The position numbers were made by a program, and so were the translations under genes. Positions 40,101 to 52,100 of a stretch of 64,000 nucleotides of DNA are shown piece after piece. The stretch's first letter is position 1; the number at the start of each line of letters is the position of its first letter. This stretch comes from Diadophis punctatus similis (taxonomy: Eukaryota; Chordata; Lepidosauria; Squamata; Dipsadidae). The DNA is taken from positions 6,205,720 through 6,269,719 of the forward strand of contig JALIGW010000032.1 of the NCBI GenBank assembly GCA_023053685.1, given 5' to 3'. The notes under the pieces are model-generated. The model was not told where the DNA came from and searched no databases. It worked only from the letters and a program-made list of their open reading frames with translations.

Positions 40101-43100
40101 GGAGAGAGAAGGAGTGGGAGAGAGAAAGTGGAAAGAGAGAGGGAGGGGGCAAGAGAGAGAGGGAGAGAGAAGGAGAGAGGGGTGGGAGAGAAAGAGGGGA
40201 AGAGAGAGGGGGAGAGGGAGAGAGAAAGTGGAAAGAGAGGGGGGGGCGAGAGAGAGGGAGAGAGAAGGAGAGAGGGGTGGGAGAGAAAGAGGGGAAGAGA
40301 GAGAGAGAGAGAGAGAGAGAGAAGGAGAGGGGGGGAGAGAAAGTGGAAAAGAGAGGGAGGGGGCGAGAGAGAGGGAGAGAGAAGGAGAGAGTAGGGTGGG
40401 AGAGAAAGAGGAAGAGAGAGGGAGAGGGAGAGAGTAGGGTGGGAGAGAAAGAGGGGAAGAGAGAGGGGGAGAGGGAGAGAGAAAGTGGAAAGAGAGGGAG
40501 GGGGCGAGAGAGAGGGAGAGAGAAGGAGAGAGTAGGGTGGGAGAGAAAGGGGAAGAGAGAGGGGGAGAGGGAGAGAGAAAGTGGAAAAGAGAGGGAGGGG
40601 GCGAGAGAGAGGGAGAGAGAAGGAGAGAGTAGGGTGGGAGAGAAAGAGGAAGAGAGAGAGGGAGAGGGAGAGAGAAGGAGAGAGTAGGGTGGGAGAGAAA
40701 GTGGAAAAGAGAGGGAGGGGGCGAGAGAGAGGGAGAGAGTAGGGTGGGAGAGAAAGGGGAAGAGAGAGAAGGAGTGGGAGAGAGAAAGTGGAAAAGAGAG
40801 GAGGGGGGCGAGAGAGAGGGAGAGAGAAGGAGAGAGTAGGGTGGGAGAGAAAGAGGAAGAGAGAGGGAGAGGGAGAGAGAAGGAGTGGGAGAGAGAAAGT
40901 GGGAAAGAGAGAGGGAGGGGCAAGAGAGAGAGGGAGAGAGAAGGAGAGAGGGGTGGGAGAGAAAGAGGGGAAGAGAGAGGGGAGAGGGAGAGAGAAAGTG
41001 GAAAAGAGAGGGGGGGCGAGAGAGAGGGAGAGAGAAGGAGAGAGTAGGTTGGGAGAGAAAGGGGAAGAGAGAGGGGGAGAGGAGAGAGAAAGTGGAAAAG
41101 AGAGGGAGGGGGCGAGAGAGAGGGAGAGAGAAGGAGAGAGTAGGGTGGGAGAGAAAGTGGAAAAGAGAGGGAGGGGGCGAGAGAGAGGGAGAGAGAGGGA
41201 GAGTAGGGTGGGAGAGAAAGAGGGAAGAGAGAGGGGAGAGGGAGAGAGAAAGTGGAAAGAGAGGGAGGGGCGAGAGAGAGGGAGAGAGTAGGGTGGGAGA
41301 GAAAGAGGGAAGAGAGAGGGGGAGAGGGAGAGAGAAAGTGGAAAAGAGAGGGAGGGGGTGAGAGAGAGGGAGAGAGAAGGAGAGAGTAGGGTGGGAGAGA
41401 AAGAGGAAGAGAGAGAGGGAGAGGGAGAGAGAAGGAGTGGGAGAGAGAAAGTGGGAAAGAGAGAGGGAGGGGGCAAGAGAGAGAGGGAGAGAGAAGGAGA
41501 GAGGGGGGAGAGAAAGTGGGAAAGAGAGAGGGAGGGGGCAAGAGAGAGAGGGAGAGAGAAGGAGAGAGGGGGGGAGAGAAGAGGGAAGAGAGAGAGAGAG
41601 AGAGAAGGAGAGTGGGAGAGAGAAAGTGGGAAAGAGAGAGGAGGGGGCAAGAGAGAGAGGGAGAGAGAAGGAGAGGGGGGGAGAGAAAGTGGAACAGAGA
41701 GGGAGGGGGCGAGAGAGAGGGAGAGAGAAGGAGAGAGTAGGGTGGGAGAGAAAGAGGAAGAGAGAGAGGGAGAGGGAGAGAGAAGGAGTGGGAGAGAGAA
41801 AGTGGGAAAGAGTGAGGGAGGGGGCAAGAGAGAGAGGGAGAGAGAAGAAGAGGGGTGGTAGAGAAAGAGGGGAAGAGAGAGGGGGAGAGGGAGAGAAAAG
41901 GAGTGGGAGAGAGAAAGTGGGAAAGAGAGAGGGAGGGGGCAGAGAGAGAGGGAGAGAGAAGGAGAGGGGTGGGAGAGAAAGAGGGGAAGAGAGAGAGAGA
42001 GAGAGAGAGAGAAGGAGAGGGGGGGAGAGAAAGTGGAAAAGAGAGGGAGGGGGCGAGAGAGAGGGAGAGAGAAGGAGAGAGTAGGGTGGAGAGAAAGAGG
42101 AAGAGAGAGGGAGAGGAGAGAGTAGGGTGGGAGAGAAAGAGGGGAAGAGAGAGGGGGAGAGGGAGAGAGAAAGTGGAAAGAGAGGAGGGGGCGAGAGAGA
42201 GGGAGAGAGAAGGAGAGTAGGGTGGGAGCGAAAGGGGAAGAGAGAGGGGGAGAGGGAGGAGAAAGTGGAAAAGAGAGGGAGGGGGCGAGAGAGAGGGAGA
42301 GAGAAGGCGAGAGTAGGGGTGGAGAGAAAGAGGAAGAGAGAGGGAGAGGGAGAGAGAAGGAGAGAGTAGGGTGGGAGAGAAAGTGGAAAAGAGAGGGAGG
42401 GGCGAGAGAGAGGAGAGAGTAGGGTGGGAGAGAAAGGGAAGAGAGAAGGAGTGGGAGAGAGAAAGTGGAAAGAGAGGGAGGGGGCGAGAGAGAGGGAGAG
42501 AGAAGGAGAGAGTAGGGTGGAGAGAAAGAGGAAGAGAGAGAGGGAGAGGGAGAGAGAAGGAGTGGGAGAGAGAAAGTGGGAAAGAGAGAGGGAGGGGGCA
42601 AGAGAGAGAGGGAGAGAGAAGGAGAGAGGGTGGGAGAGAAAGAGGGGAAGAGAGAGGGGAGAGGGAGAGAGAAAGTGAAAGAGAGGGGGGCGAGAGAGAG
42701 GAGAGAGAAGGAGAGAGTAGGTTGGGAGAGAAAGGGGAAGAGAGAGGGGAGAGGAGAGAGAAAGTGGAAAAGAGAGGGAGGGGCGAGAGAGAGGGAGAGA
42801 GAAGGAGAGAGTAGGGTGGGAGAGAAAGTGGAAAAGAGAGGGAGGGGGCGAGAGAGAGGGAGAGAGAGGGAGAGAGTAGGGTGGGAGAGAAAGAGGGAAG
42901 AGAGAGGGGAGAGGGAGAGAGAAGTGGAAAAGAGAGGGAGGGGGCGAGAGAGAGGGAGAGAGTAGGGTGGGAGAGAAAGGGGAAGAGAGAGGGGGAGAGG
43001 GAGAGAGAAAGTGGAAAAGAGAGGGAGGGGGCGAGAGAGAGGGAGAGAGAAGGAGAGAGTAGGGTGGGAGAGAAAGAGGAAGAGAGAGAGGGAGAGGGAG

Positions 43101-46100
43101 AGAGAAGGAGTGGGAGAGAGAAAGTGGGAAGAGAGAGGGAGGGGGCAAGAGAGAGAGGGAGAGAGAAGGAGAGGGGGGGAGAGAAAGTGGGAAAGAGAGA
43201 GGGAGGGGGCAAGAGAGAGAGGGAGAGAGAAGGAGAGAGGGGTGGGAGAGAAAGAGGGAAGAGAGAGAGAGAGAGAGAAGGAGAGTGGAGAGAGAAAGTG
43301 GGAAAGAGAGAGGGAGGGGGCAAGAGAGAGGGAGAGAGAAGGAGAGGGGGGGAGAGAAAGTGGGAAAGAGAGAGGGAGGGGGCGAAGAGAGAGAGGGAGA
43401 GAGAAGAGAGGGGTGGAGAGAAAGAGGGGAAGAGAGGGGGAGAGGGGAGAGAAGGAGTGGGAGAGAGAAAGTGGAAAGAGAGAGGGAGGGGGCAAGAGAG
43501 AGAGGGAGAGAGAAGGAGAGAGGGGTGGGAGAGAAAGAGGGGAAGAGAGAGGGGAGAGGGAGAGAGAAAGTGGAAAAGAGAGGGAGGGGGCGAGAGAGGA
43601 GAGAGAAGGAGAGAGTAGGGTGGGAGAGAAAGGGGAAGAGAGAGGGGGAGAGGGAGAGAGAAAGTGGAAAGAGAGGGAGGGGGCGAGAGAGAGGGAGAGA
43701 GAAGGAGAGAGTAGGGTGGGAGAGAAAGTGGAAAAGAGAGGGAGGGGCGAGAGAGAGGGAGAGAGTAGGGTGGGAGAGAAAGGGGAAGAGAGAGAAGGAG
43801 TGGGAGAGAGAAAGTGGAAAAGAGAGGGAGGGGGCGAGAGAGAGGGAGAGAGAAGGAGAGTAGGTGGGAGAGAAAGGGGAAGAGAGAGGGGAGGGAGAGA
43901 GAAGTGGAAAAGAGAGGAGGGGGCGAGAGAGAGGAGAGAGTAGGGTGGGAGAGAACGAGGGAGAGAGAGAGGAGAGGGAGAGAGAAAGTGGAAAAGAGAG
44001 GGAGGGGGCGAGAGAGAGGGAGAGAGAGGGTGGGAGAGAAAGAGGGAAGAGAGAGGGAGAGGGAGAGAGAAAGTGGAAAAGAGAGGGAGGGGGCGAGAGA
44101 GAGGGAGAGAGTAGGGTGGGAGAGAAAGAGGAAGAGAGAGAGGAGAGGGAGAGAGAAAGTGGAAAAGAGAGGGAGGGGGCGAGAGAGAGGGAGAGAGTAG
44201 GGTGGAGAGAGAGGAAGAGAGAGGGAGGGGAGAGAGAAGTGGAAAGGAGGAGGGGCGAGAGAGAGGGAGAGAGAAGGAGTGGAGAGAGAAAGTGGAAAGA
44301 GAGGGAGGGGGCAAGAGAGAGAGGGAGAGAGAAGGAGAGAGGGTGGGAGAGAAAGAGGGAAGAGAGAGGGGAGAGGGAGAGAGAAAGTGGAAAAGAGAGG
44401 GAGGGGGCGAGAGAGGGAGAGAGAAGGAGAGAGTAGGGTGGGAGAGAAAGAGGAAGAGAGAGAGGGAGAGGGAGAGAAGGAGTGGGAGAGAGAAGTGGGA
44501 AAGAGAGGGAGGGGCAAGAGAGAGAGGAGAGAGAGGAGGGGGGGGAGAGAAAGTGGGAAAGAGAGAGGAGGGGGCAAGAGAGAGAGGGAGAGAGAAGGAG
44601 AGGGGGGGAGAGAAAGTGGGAAGAGAGAGGGAGGGGCAAGAGAGAGGGGAGAGTAGGGTGGGAGAGAAAGAGGAAGAGAGAGGGAGAGGGAGAGAGAAAG
44701 TGGAAAAGAGAGGGAGGGGCGAGAGAGAGGGAGAGAGAAGGAGTGGGAGCAGAAAGTGGGAAGAGAGGGAGGGGGCAAGAGAGAGAGGGAGAGAGAAGAG
44801 AGAGGGGTGGGAGAGGAAAGAGGGGAAGAGAGAGGGGAGAGGAGAGAGAAAGTGGAAAAGAGAGGGAGGGGGCGAGAGAGAGGGAAGAGAAGGAGAGAGT
44901 AGGGTGGGAGAGAAGAGGAAGAGAGAGAGGGAGAGGAGAGAGAAGGAGTGGGAGAGAGAAAGTGGGAAAGAGAGAGGAGGGGGCAAGAGAGAGAGGGAGA
45001 GAGACGGAGAGGGGGGAGAGAAAGTGGGAAAGAGAGAGGGAGGGGGCAAGAGAGAGAGGGAGAGAGAAGGAGAGGGGGGGAGAGAAAGTGGAAAGAGAGA
45101 GGGAGGGGCAAGAGAGAGGGAGAGAGAAGGAGAGAGGGTGGGAGAGAAGAGGGGGAGGGGAGGAGGAGGGAGAGAGAGGAGAAAGGGAAAGAGAGGGAGG
45201 GGGCAGAGAGAGAGGAGAGAGAAGAGAGGGGGGAGAGAAAGTGGGAAAGAGAGAGGAGGGGGCAAGAGAGAGAGGGAGAGAGAAGAGAGAGTAGGGTGGG
45301 AGAGAAAGGGGAAGAGAGAGGGGAGAGGGAGAGAGAAAGTGGACAAGAGAGGGAGGGGGGCGAGAGAGAGGGAGAGAGAAGAGAGAGTAGGGTGGGAGAG
45401 AAAGAGGAAGAGAGAGAGGGAGAGGGAGAGAGAAGGAGTGGAGAGAGAAAGTGGGAAAGAGAGAGGGAGGGGGCAAGAGAGAGAGGGAGAGAGAAGGAGA
45501 GAGGGGTGGGAGAGAAGAGGGGAAGAGAGAGAGAGAGAGAGAAGGAGAGGGGGGGAGAGAAAGTGGAAAAGAGAGGGAGGGGGCGAGAGAGAGGGAGAGA
45601 GAAGGAGAGTAGGGTGGGAGAGAAAGGGGAGAGAGAGGGGAGAGGGAGAGAGAAAGTGGAAAAGAGAGGGAGGGGGCGAGAGAGAGGGAGAGAGTAGGGT
45701 GGGAGAGAAAGGGGAAGAGAGAGGGGAGAGGGAGAGAGAAAGTGGAAAAGAGAGGGAGGGGGCGAGAGAGAGGGAGAGAGAAGGAGAGTAGGGTGGAGAG
45801 AAGAGGAAGAGAGAGGGAGAGGAGAGAGAAGGAGTGGGAGAGAGAAGTGGGAAAGAGAGAGGGAGGGGGCAAGAGAGAGAGGGAGAGAGGAGAGAGAGGG
45901 GTGGGAGAGAAAGGGGAAGAGAGAGGGGAGAGAGGAGAGAGAAAGTGGAAAAGAGAGGAGGGGGCGAGAGAGAGGGAGAGAGTAGGGTGGAGAGAAAGGG
46001 GAAGAGAGAGGGAGAGGGAGAGAGAAAGTGAAAAGAGAGGGAGGGGGCGAGAGAGAGAGAGGAGAGAGTAGGGTGGGAGAAGAAAGAGGAAGAGGAGAGG

Positions 46101-49100
46101 AGAGAGAGGGAGAGAGAAAGTGGGAAAGAGAGAGGGAGGGGGCAAGAGAGAGAGGGAGAGAGAAGGAGAGTAGGGTGGGAGAGAAAGGGGAAGAGAGAGG
46201 GGGAGAGGGAGAGAGAAAGTGGAAAAGAGGGAGGGGGCGAGAGAGAGGGAGAGAGTAGGGTGGAGAGAAAGGGGGAAGAGAGAGGGGAGAGGAGAGAAAG
46301 TGGAAAAGAGAGGAGGGGGCGAGAGAGGGAGAGAGTAGGGTGGGAGAGAAGGGGGAAGAGAGAGGGGGAGAGGGAGAGAGAAGTGGAAAAGAGAGGGAGG
46401 GGGCGAGAGAGAGGGAGAGAGAAGAGAGAGTAGGGTGGAGAGAAAGAGGAGAGAGAGAGGGAGAGGGAGAGAGAAGGAGTGGGAGAGAGAAAGTGGGAAG
46501 AGAGAGGGAGGGGGCAAGAGAGAGAGGGAGAGGAAGGAGAGGGGGGGAGAGAAAGTGGGAAAGAGAGAGGGAGGGGGCAAGAGAGAGAGGGAGAGAGAGG
46601 AGAGGGGGGGAGAGAAAGTGGAAAGAGAGAGGGAGGGGCAAGAGAGAGAGGGAGAGAGAAGGAGAGAGGGTGGAGAGAAAGAGGAAGAGAGAGGGAGAGG
46701 GAGAGAGAAAGTGGAAAGAGAGGGAGGGGGCAGAGAGAGAGGGAGAGAGAAGGAGGGGGGGAGAGAAAGTGGGAAAGAGAGAGGGAGGGGGCAAGAGAGA
46801 GAGGGAGAGAGAGAGGAGAGAGTAGGGTGGGAGAGAAAGAGGAAGAGAGAGGGGAGAGGGAGAGAGGAAAGTGGAAAAGAGAGGGAGGGGGCGAGAGAGA
46901 GGGAGAGAGAAGGATGGGAGAGAGAAGTGGGAAAGAGAGAGGGAGGGGCAAGAGAGAGAGGGAGAGAGAAGGAGAGAGGGGTGGGAGAGAAGAGGGAAGA
47001 GAGAGGGGAGAGGGAGAGAGAAAGTGGAAAGAGAGGGAGGGGGCGAGAGAGAGGGAGAGAGAAGGAGAGTAGGGTGGAGAGAAAGAGGAAGAGAGAGAGG
47101 GAGAGGGAGAGAGAGGAGGGAGAGAGAAAGTGGGAAAGAGAGAGGGAGGGGGCAAGAGAGAGAGGGAGAGAGAAGGAGGGGGGAGAGAAAGTGGGAAGAG
47201 AGAGGGAGGGGGCAAGAGAGAGGGAGAGAGAAGGAGAGAGTGGGAGAGAAGTGGGAAGAGAGAGGAGGGCAAGAGAGAGAGGGAAGAGAAGGAGAGGGGG
47301 AGAGAAGTGGAAGAGAGAGGAGGGGCAGAGAGAGGAGAGAGTAGGGTGGGAGAGAAAGAGGAGAGAGAGGGGAGAGAGAGAGGAGAGAGGGGCGAGAGAG
47401 AGGGAGAGAGTAGGGTGGGAGAGAAAGAGGGGAAGAGAGAGGGGGAGAGGGAGAGAGAAAGTGGAAAAGAGAGGGAGGGGGCGAGAGAGAGGGAGAGAGA
47501 GGAGAGAGTAGGGTGGGAGAGAAAGAGGAAGAGAGAGAGGGAGAGGGAGAGAGAAGAGTGGAGAGAAGAGAGGGAGGGGGAGAGGAGAGAGGAGAGAGTA
47601 GGGTGGGAGAGAGAGAGGGGAGAGAGAGGGAGAGAGNNNNNNNNNNNNNNNNNNNNNNNNNNNNNNNNNNNNNNNNNNNNNNNNNNNNNNNNNNNNNNNN
47701 NNNNNNNNNNNNNNNNNNNNNNNNNNNNNNNNNNNNGAGAGGGAGGGCAAGAGAGAGAGGGAGAGAGAAGGAGAGGGGGGAGAGAAAGTGGGAAGAGAGA
47801 GGGAGGGGGGCAAAGAGAGAGAGGGAGAGAGAAGGAGAGAGGGGTGGGAGAGAAAGTGGGAAAGAGAGAGGGACGGGAGACGGCAAGAGAGGAGGGAGAG
47901 AGAAGGAGAGGGGGGGAGAGAAAGTGGGAAAGAGAGAGGGAGGGGGCAAGAGAGAGAGGGAGAGAGGAGAGAGTAGGGTGGGAGAGAAAGGGAAGAGAGA
48001 GGGGGAGGGAGAGAGAAGTGGAAAGAGAGAGGGAGGGGGCGAGAGAGAGGGAGAGAGAAGGAGAGAGAGGGTGGGAGAGAAGGGAGAGAGAGAGGAGAGG
48101 AGAGGGGGAGAGAGAAAGTGGGAAAGAGAGAGGAGGGGGCAAGAGAGAGGGAGAGAGAAGGAGAGAGGGGTGGGAGAGAAGAGGAGGAGGGGAAGAGAGA
48201 GGGGAGAGAGAAGGAGAGGGGGAGAGAAAGTGGGAAAGAGAGAGGGAGGGGGCAAGAGAGAGAGGGAGAGAGTAGGGTGGGAGAGAAAGAGGAAGAGAGA
48301 GAGGGAGAGGGAGAGAGAGAAAGTGGAAAAGAGAGGGAGGGGGCAGAGAGAGAGGGAGAGAGAAGGAGAGGGGAGAGAGAAGTGGGAAAGAGAGAGGGAG
48401 GGGGCAAGAGAGAGAGGGAGAGAGAAGGAGAGAGAGGGTGGGAGAGAAAGAGGGGAAAGAGAGAGGGGGAGAGGAGAGAGAAGAGAGAAAGTGGAAAGAG
48501 AGGGAGGGGGCAGAGAGAGAGGGAGAGAGAAGGAGAGAGTAGGGTGGGAGAGAAAGAGGAAGAGAGAGAGGGAGAGGGAGAGAGAAGGAGTGGGAGAGAG
48601 AAAGTGGGAAAGAGAGAGGGAGGGGGCAAGAGAGAGGGAGAGAGAAGGAGAGGGGGGAGAGAAGTGGGAAAGAGAGAGGGAGGGGGCAAGAGAGAGAGGG
48701 AGAGAGAAGGAGAGGGGGGGAGAGAAAGTGGGAAAGAGAGAGGGAGGGGGCAAGAGAGAGAGGGAGAGAGAAGGAGAGAGGGGTGGGAGAGAAAGTGGGA
48801 AAGAGAGAGGGAGGGGGCAAGAGAGAGAGGGAGAGAGAAGGAGAGGGGGGAGAGAAAGTGGGAAAGAGAGAGGGAGGGGGCAAGAGAGAGAGGGAGAGAG
48901 AAGGAGAGAGTAGGGTGGGAGAGAAAGGGGAAGAGAGAGGGGGAGAGGGAGAGAGAAAGTGGAAAAGAGAGGGAGGGGGCGAGAGAGAGGGAGAGAGAAG
49001 GAGAGAGTAGGGTGGGAGAGAAAGAGAAGAGAGAGAGGGAGAGGGAGAGAGAAGGAGTGGGAGAGAGAAAGTGGGAAAGAGAGAGGGAGAGGGAGAGAGA

Positions 49101-52100
49101 AAGTGGAAAGAGAGGGAGGGGCGAGAGAGAGGGAGAGAGAAGGAGTGGGAGAGAGAAAGTGGGAAAGAGAGAGGGAGGGGGCAAGAGAGAGAGGGAGAGA
49201 GAAGGAGAGAGGGGTGGGAGAGAAAGAGGGGAAGAGAGAGAGAGAGAGAGAAGGAGAGGGGGGAGAGAAAGTGGAAAAGAGAGGGAGGGGGCGAGAGAGA
49301 GGGAGAGAGAAGGAGAGAGTAGGGTGGGAGAGAAAGGGGAAGAGAGAGGGGGAGAGGGAGAGAGAAAGTGGAAAGAGAGGGAGGGGGCGAGAGAGAGGAG
49401 AGAGAGAGGTGGGAGAGAAAGGGGAAGAGAGAGGGGGAGAGGGAGAGAGAAAGTGGAAAAGAGAGGGAGGGGGCGAGAGAGAGGGAGAGAGAGGAGAGAG
49501 TAGGGTGGGAGAGAAAGTGGAAAAGAGAGGGAGGGGGCGAGAGAGAGGGAGAGAGTAGGGTGGAGAGAAAGGGGAAGAGAGAGAGGAGTGGGAGAGAGAA
49601 AGTGGAAAAGAGAGGGAGGGGCGAGAGAGAGGGAGAGAGAAGGAGAGAGTAGGGTGGGAGAGAAAGGGGAAGAGAGAGGGGAGAGGGAGAGAGAAAGTGG
49701 AAAGAGAGGGAGGGGGCGAGAGAGAGGGAGAGAGGTAGGGTGGGAGAGAAAGGGAGAGAGAGGGGGAGAGGGAGAGAGAAAGTGGAAAAGAGAGGAGGGG
49801 GCGAGAGAGAGGGAGAGAGTAGGGTGGGAGAGAAGGGAGAGAGAGGGGAGAGGGAGAGAGAAAGTGGAAAGAGAGAGGGAGGGGGCAGAGAGAGAGGGAG
49901 AGAGAAGGAGAGAGTAGGGTGGGAGAGAAAGAGGAAGAGAGAGAGGGAGAGGGAGAGAAGGAGTGGAGAGAGAAGTGGGAAAGAGAGAGGGAGGGGGCAA
50001 GAGAGAGAGGGAGAGAGAAGGAGAGGGGGGAGAGAAAGTGGGAAAGAGAGAGGGAGGGGGCAAGAGAGAGAGGGAGAGAGAAGGAGAGGGGGGAGAGAAA
50101 GTGGGAAAGAGAGAGGGAGGGGGCAAGAGAGAGAGGGAGAGAGAAGGAGAGAGGGGTGGAGAGAAAGAGGAAGAGAGAGAGGGAGAGAGAGAGGGAGAGA
50201 GAAGGTGGGAAAGAGAGAGGGAGGGGGCAAGAGAGAGAGGGAGAGAGAAGGAGAGGGGGGGAGAGAAAGTGGGAAAGAGAGAGGGAGGGGGCAAGAGAGA
50301 GAGGGAGAGAGAGGAGAGAGTAGGGTGGGAGAGAAAGAGGAAGAGAGAGAGGGAGAGGGAGAGAGAAAGTGGAAAAGAGAGGGAGGGGGCGAGAGAGAGG
50401 GAGAGAGAAGGAGTGGGAGAGAGAAAGTGGGAAAGAGAGAGGGAGGGGGAAAGAGAGAGAGGGAGAGAGAAGGAGAGAGGGGTGGGAGAGAAAGAGGGGA
50501 AGAGAGAGGGGGAGAGGGAGAGAGAAAGTGGAAAAGAGAGGGAGGGGCGAGAGAGAGGGAGAGAGAAGGAGAGAGTAGGGTGGGAGAGAAAGAGGAAGAG
50601 AGAGAGGGAGAGGGAGAGAGAAGGAGTGGGAGAGAGAAAGTGGGAAAGAGAGAGGGAGGGGGCAAGAGAGAGAGGGAGAGAGAAGGAGAGGGGGGGAGAG
50701 AAAGTGGGAAAGAGAGAGGGAGGGGGCAAGAGAGAGAGGGAGAGAGAAGGAGAGGGGTGGGAGAGAAGTGGGAAAGAGAGAGGGAGGGGGCAAGAGAGAG
50801 AGGGAGAGAGAAGGGAGGGGGGGAGAGAAAGTGGGAAGAGAGAGGGAGGGGCAAGAGAGAGGGAGAGAGTAGGGTGGGAGAGAAGAGGGGAAGAGAGAGG
50901 GGGAGAGGGAGAGAGAAAGTGGAAAGAGAGGGAGGGAAGGGCGAGAGAGAGGGAGAGAGTAGGGTGGGAGAGAAGAGGGGAAGAGAGAGGGGGAGAGGGA
51001 GAGAGAAAGTGGAAAAGAGAGGGAGGGGGCGAGAGAGAGGGAGAGAGAAGGAGAGAGTAGGGTGGGAGAGAAAGAGGAAGAGAGAGAGGGAGAGGGAGAG
51101 AGAAGGAGTGGGAGAGAGAAAGTGGGAAAGAGAGAGGGAGGGGGCAAAGAGAGAGAGGGAGAGAGAAGGAGAGAGTAGGGTGGGAGAGAAAGGGGAAGAG
51201 AGAGGGGGAGAGGGAGAGAGAAAGTGGAAAAGAGAGGGAGGGGGCGAGAGAGAGGGAGAGAGTAGGGTGGGAGAGAAAGGGGAAGAGAGGGAGGAGAGGG
51301 GGGAGAGAAGGAGTGGGAGAGAGAAAGTGGGAAAGAGAGAGGGAGGGGGCAAGAGAGAGAGGGAGAGAGAAGGAGAGAGAGGGTGGGAGAGAAAGAGGGG
51401 AAGAGAGAGGGGGAGAGGGAGAGAGAAAGTGGAAAAGAGAGGGAGGGGGCGAGAGAGAGGGAGAGAGAAGGAGAGAGTAGGGTGGGAGAGAAAGGGGGAA
51501 GAGAGAGGGGAGAGGGAGAGAGAAAGTGGAAAAGAGAGGGAGGAGGCGAGAGAGAGGAGAGAAGGAGAGAGTAGGGTGGGAGAGAAAGTGGGAAGAGAGA
51601 GGGGGAGAGGAGGGAGAGAGAAAGTGGAAAGAGAGGGAGGGGGCAGAGAGAGAGGGAGAGAGAAGGAGAGAGTAGGGTGGGAGAGAAGAGGAAGAGAGAG
51701 AGGGAGAGGGAGAGAGAAGGAGTGGGAGAGAGAAAGTGGAAAAGAGAGGGAGGGGGCGAGAGAGAGGGAGAGAGAAGGAGAGAGTAGGGTGGGAGAGAAA
51801 GGGGAAGAGAGAGGGGGAGAGGGAGAGAGAAAGTGGAAAGAGAGGGAGGGGGTGAGAGAGAGGGAGAGAGTAGGGTGGGAGAGAAAGAGGGGAAGAGAGA
51901 GGGGGAGAGGGAGAGAGAAAGTGGAAAAGAGAGGGAGGGGGCGAGAGAGAGGGAGAGAGAAGGAGAGAGTAGGGTGGGAGAGAAAGAGGAAGAGAGAGAG
52001 GGAGAGGAGAGAGAAGGAGTGGAGAGAGAAAGTGGGAAAGAGAGAGGAGGGGGCAAGAGAGAGAGGGAGAGAGAAGGAGAGAGTAGGGTGGGAGAGAAAG

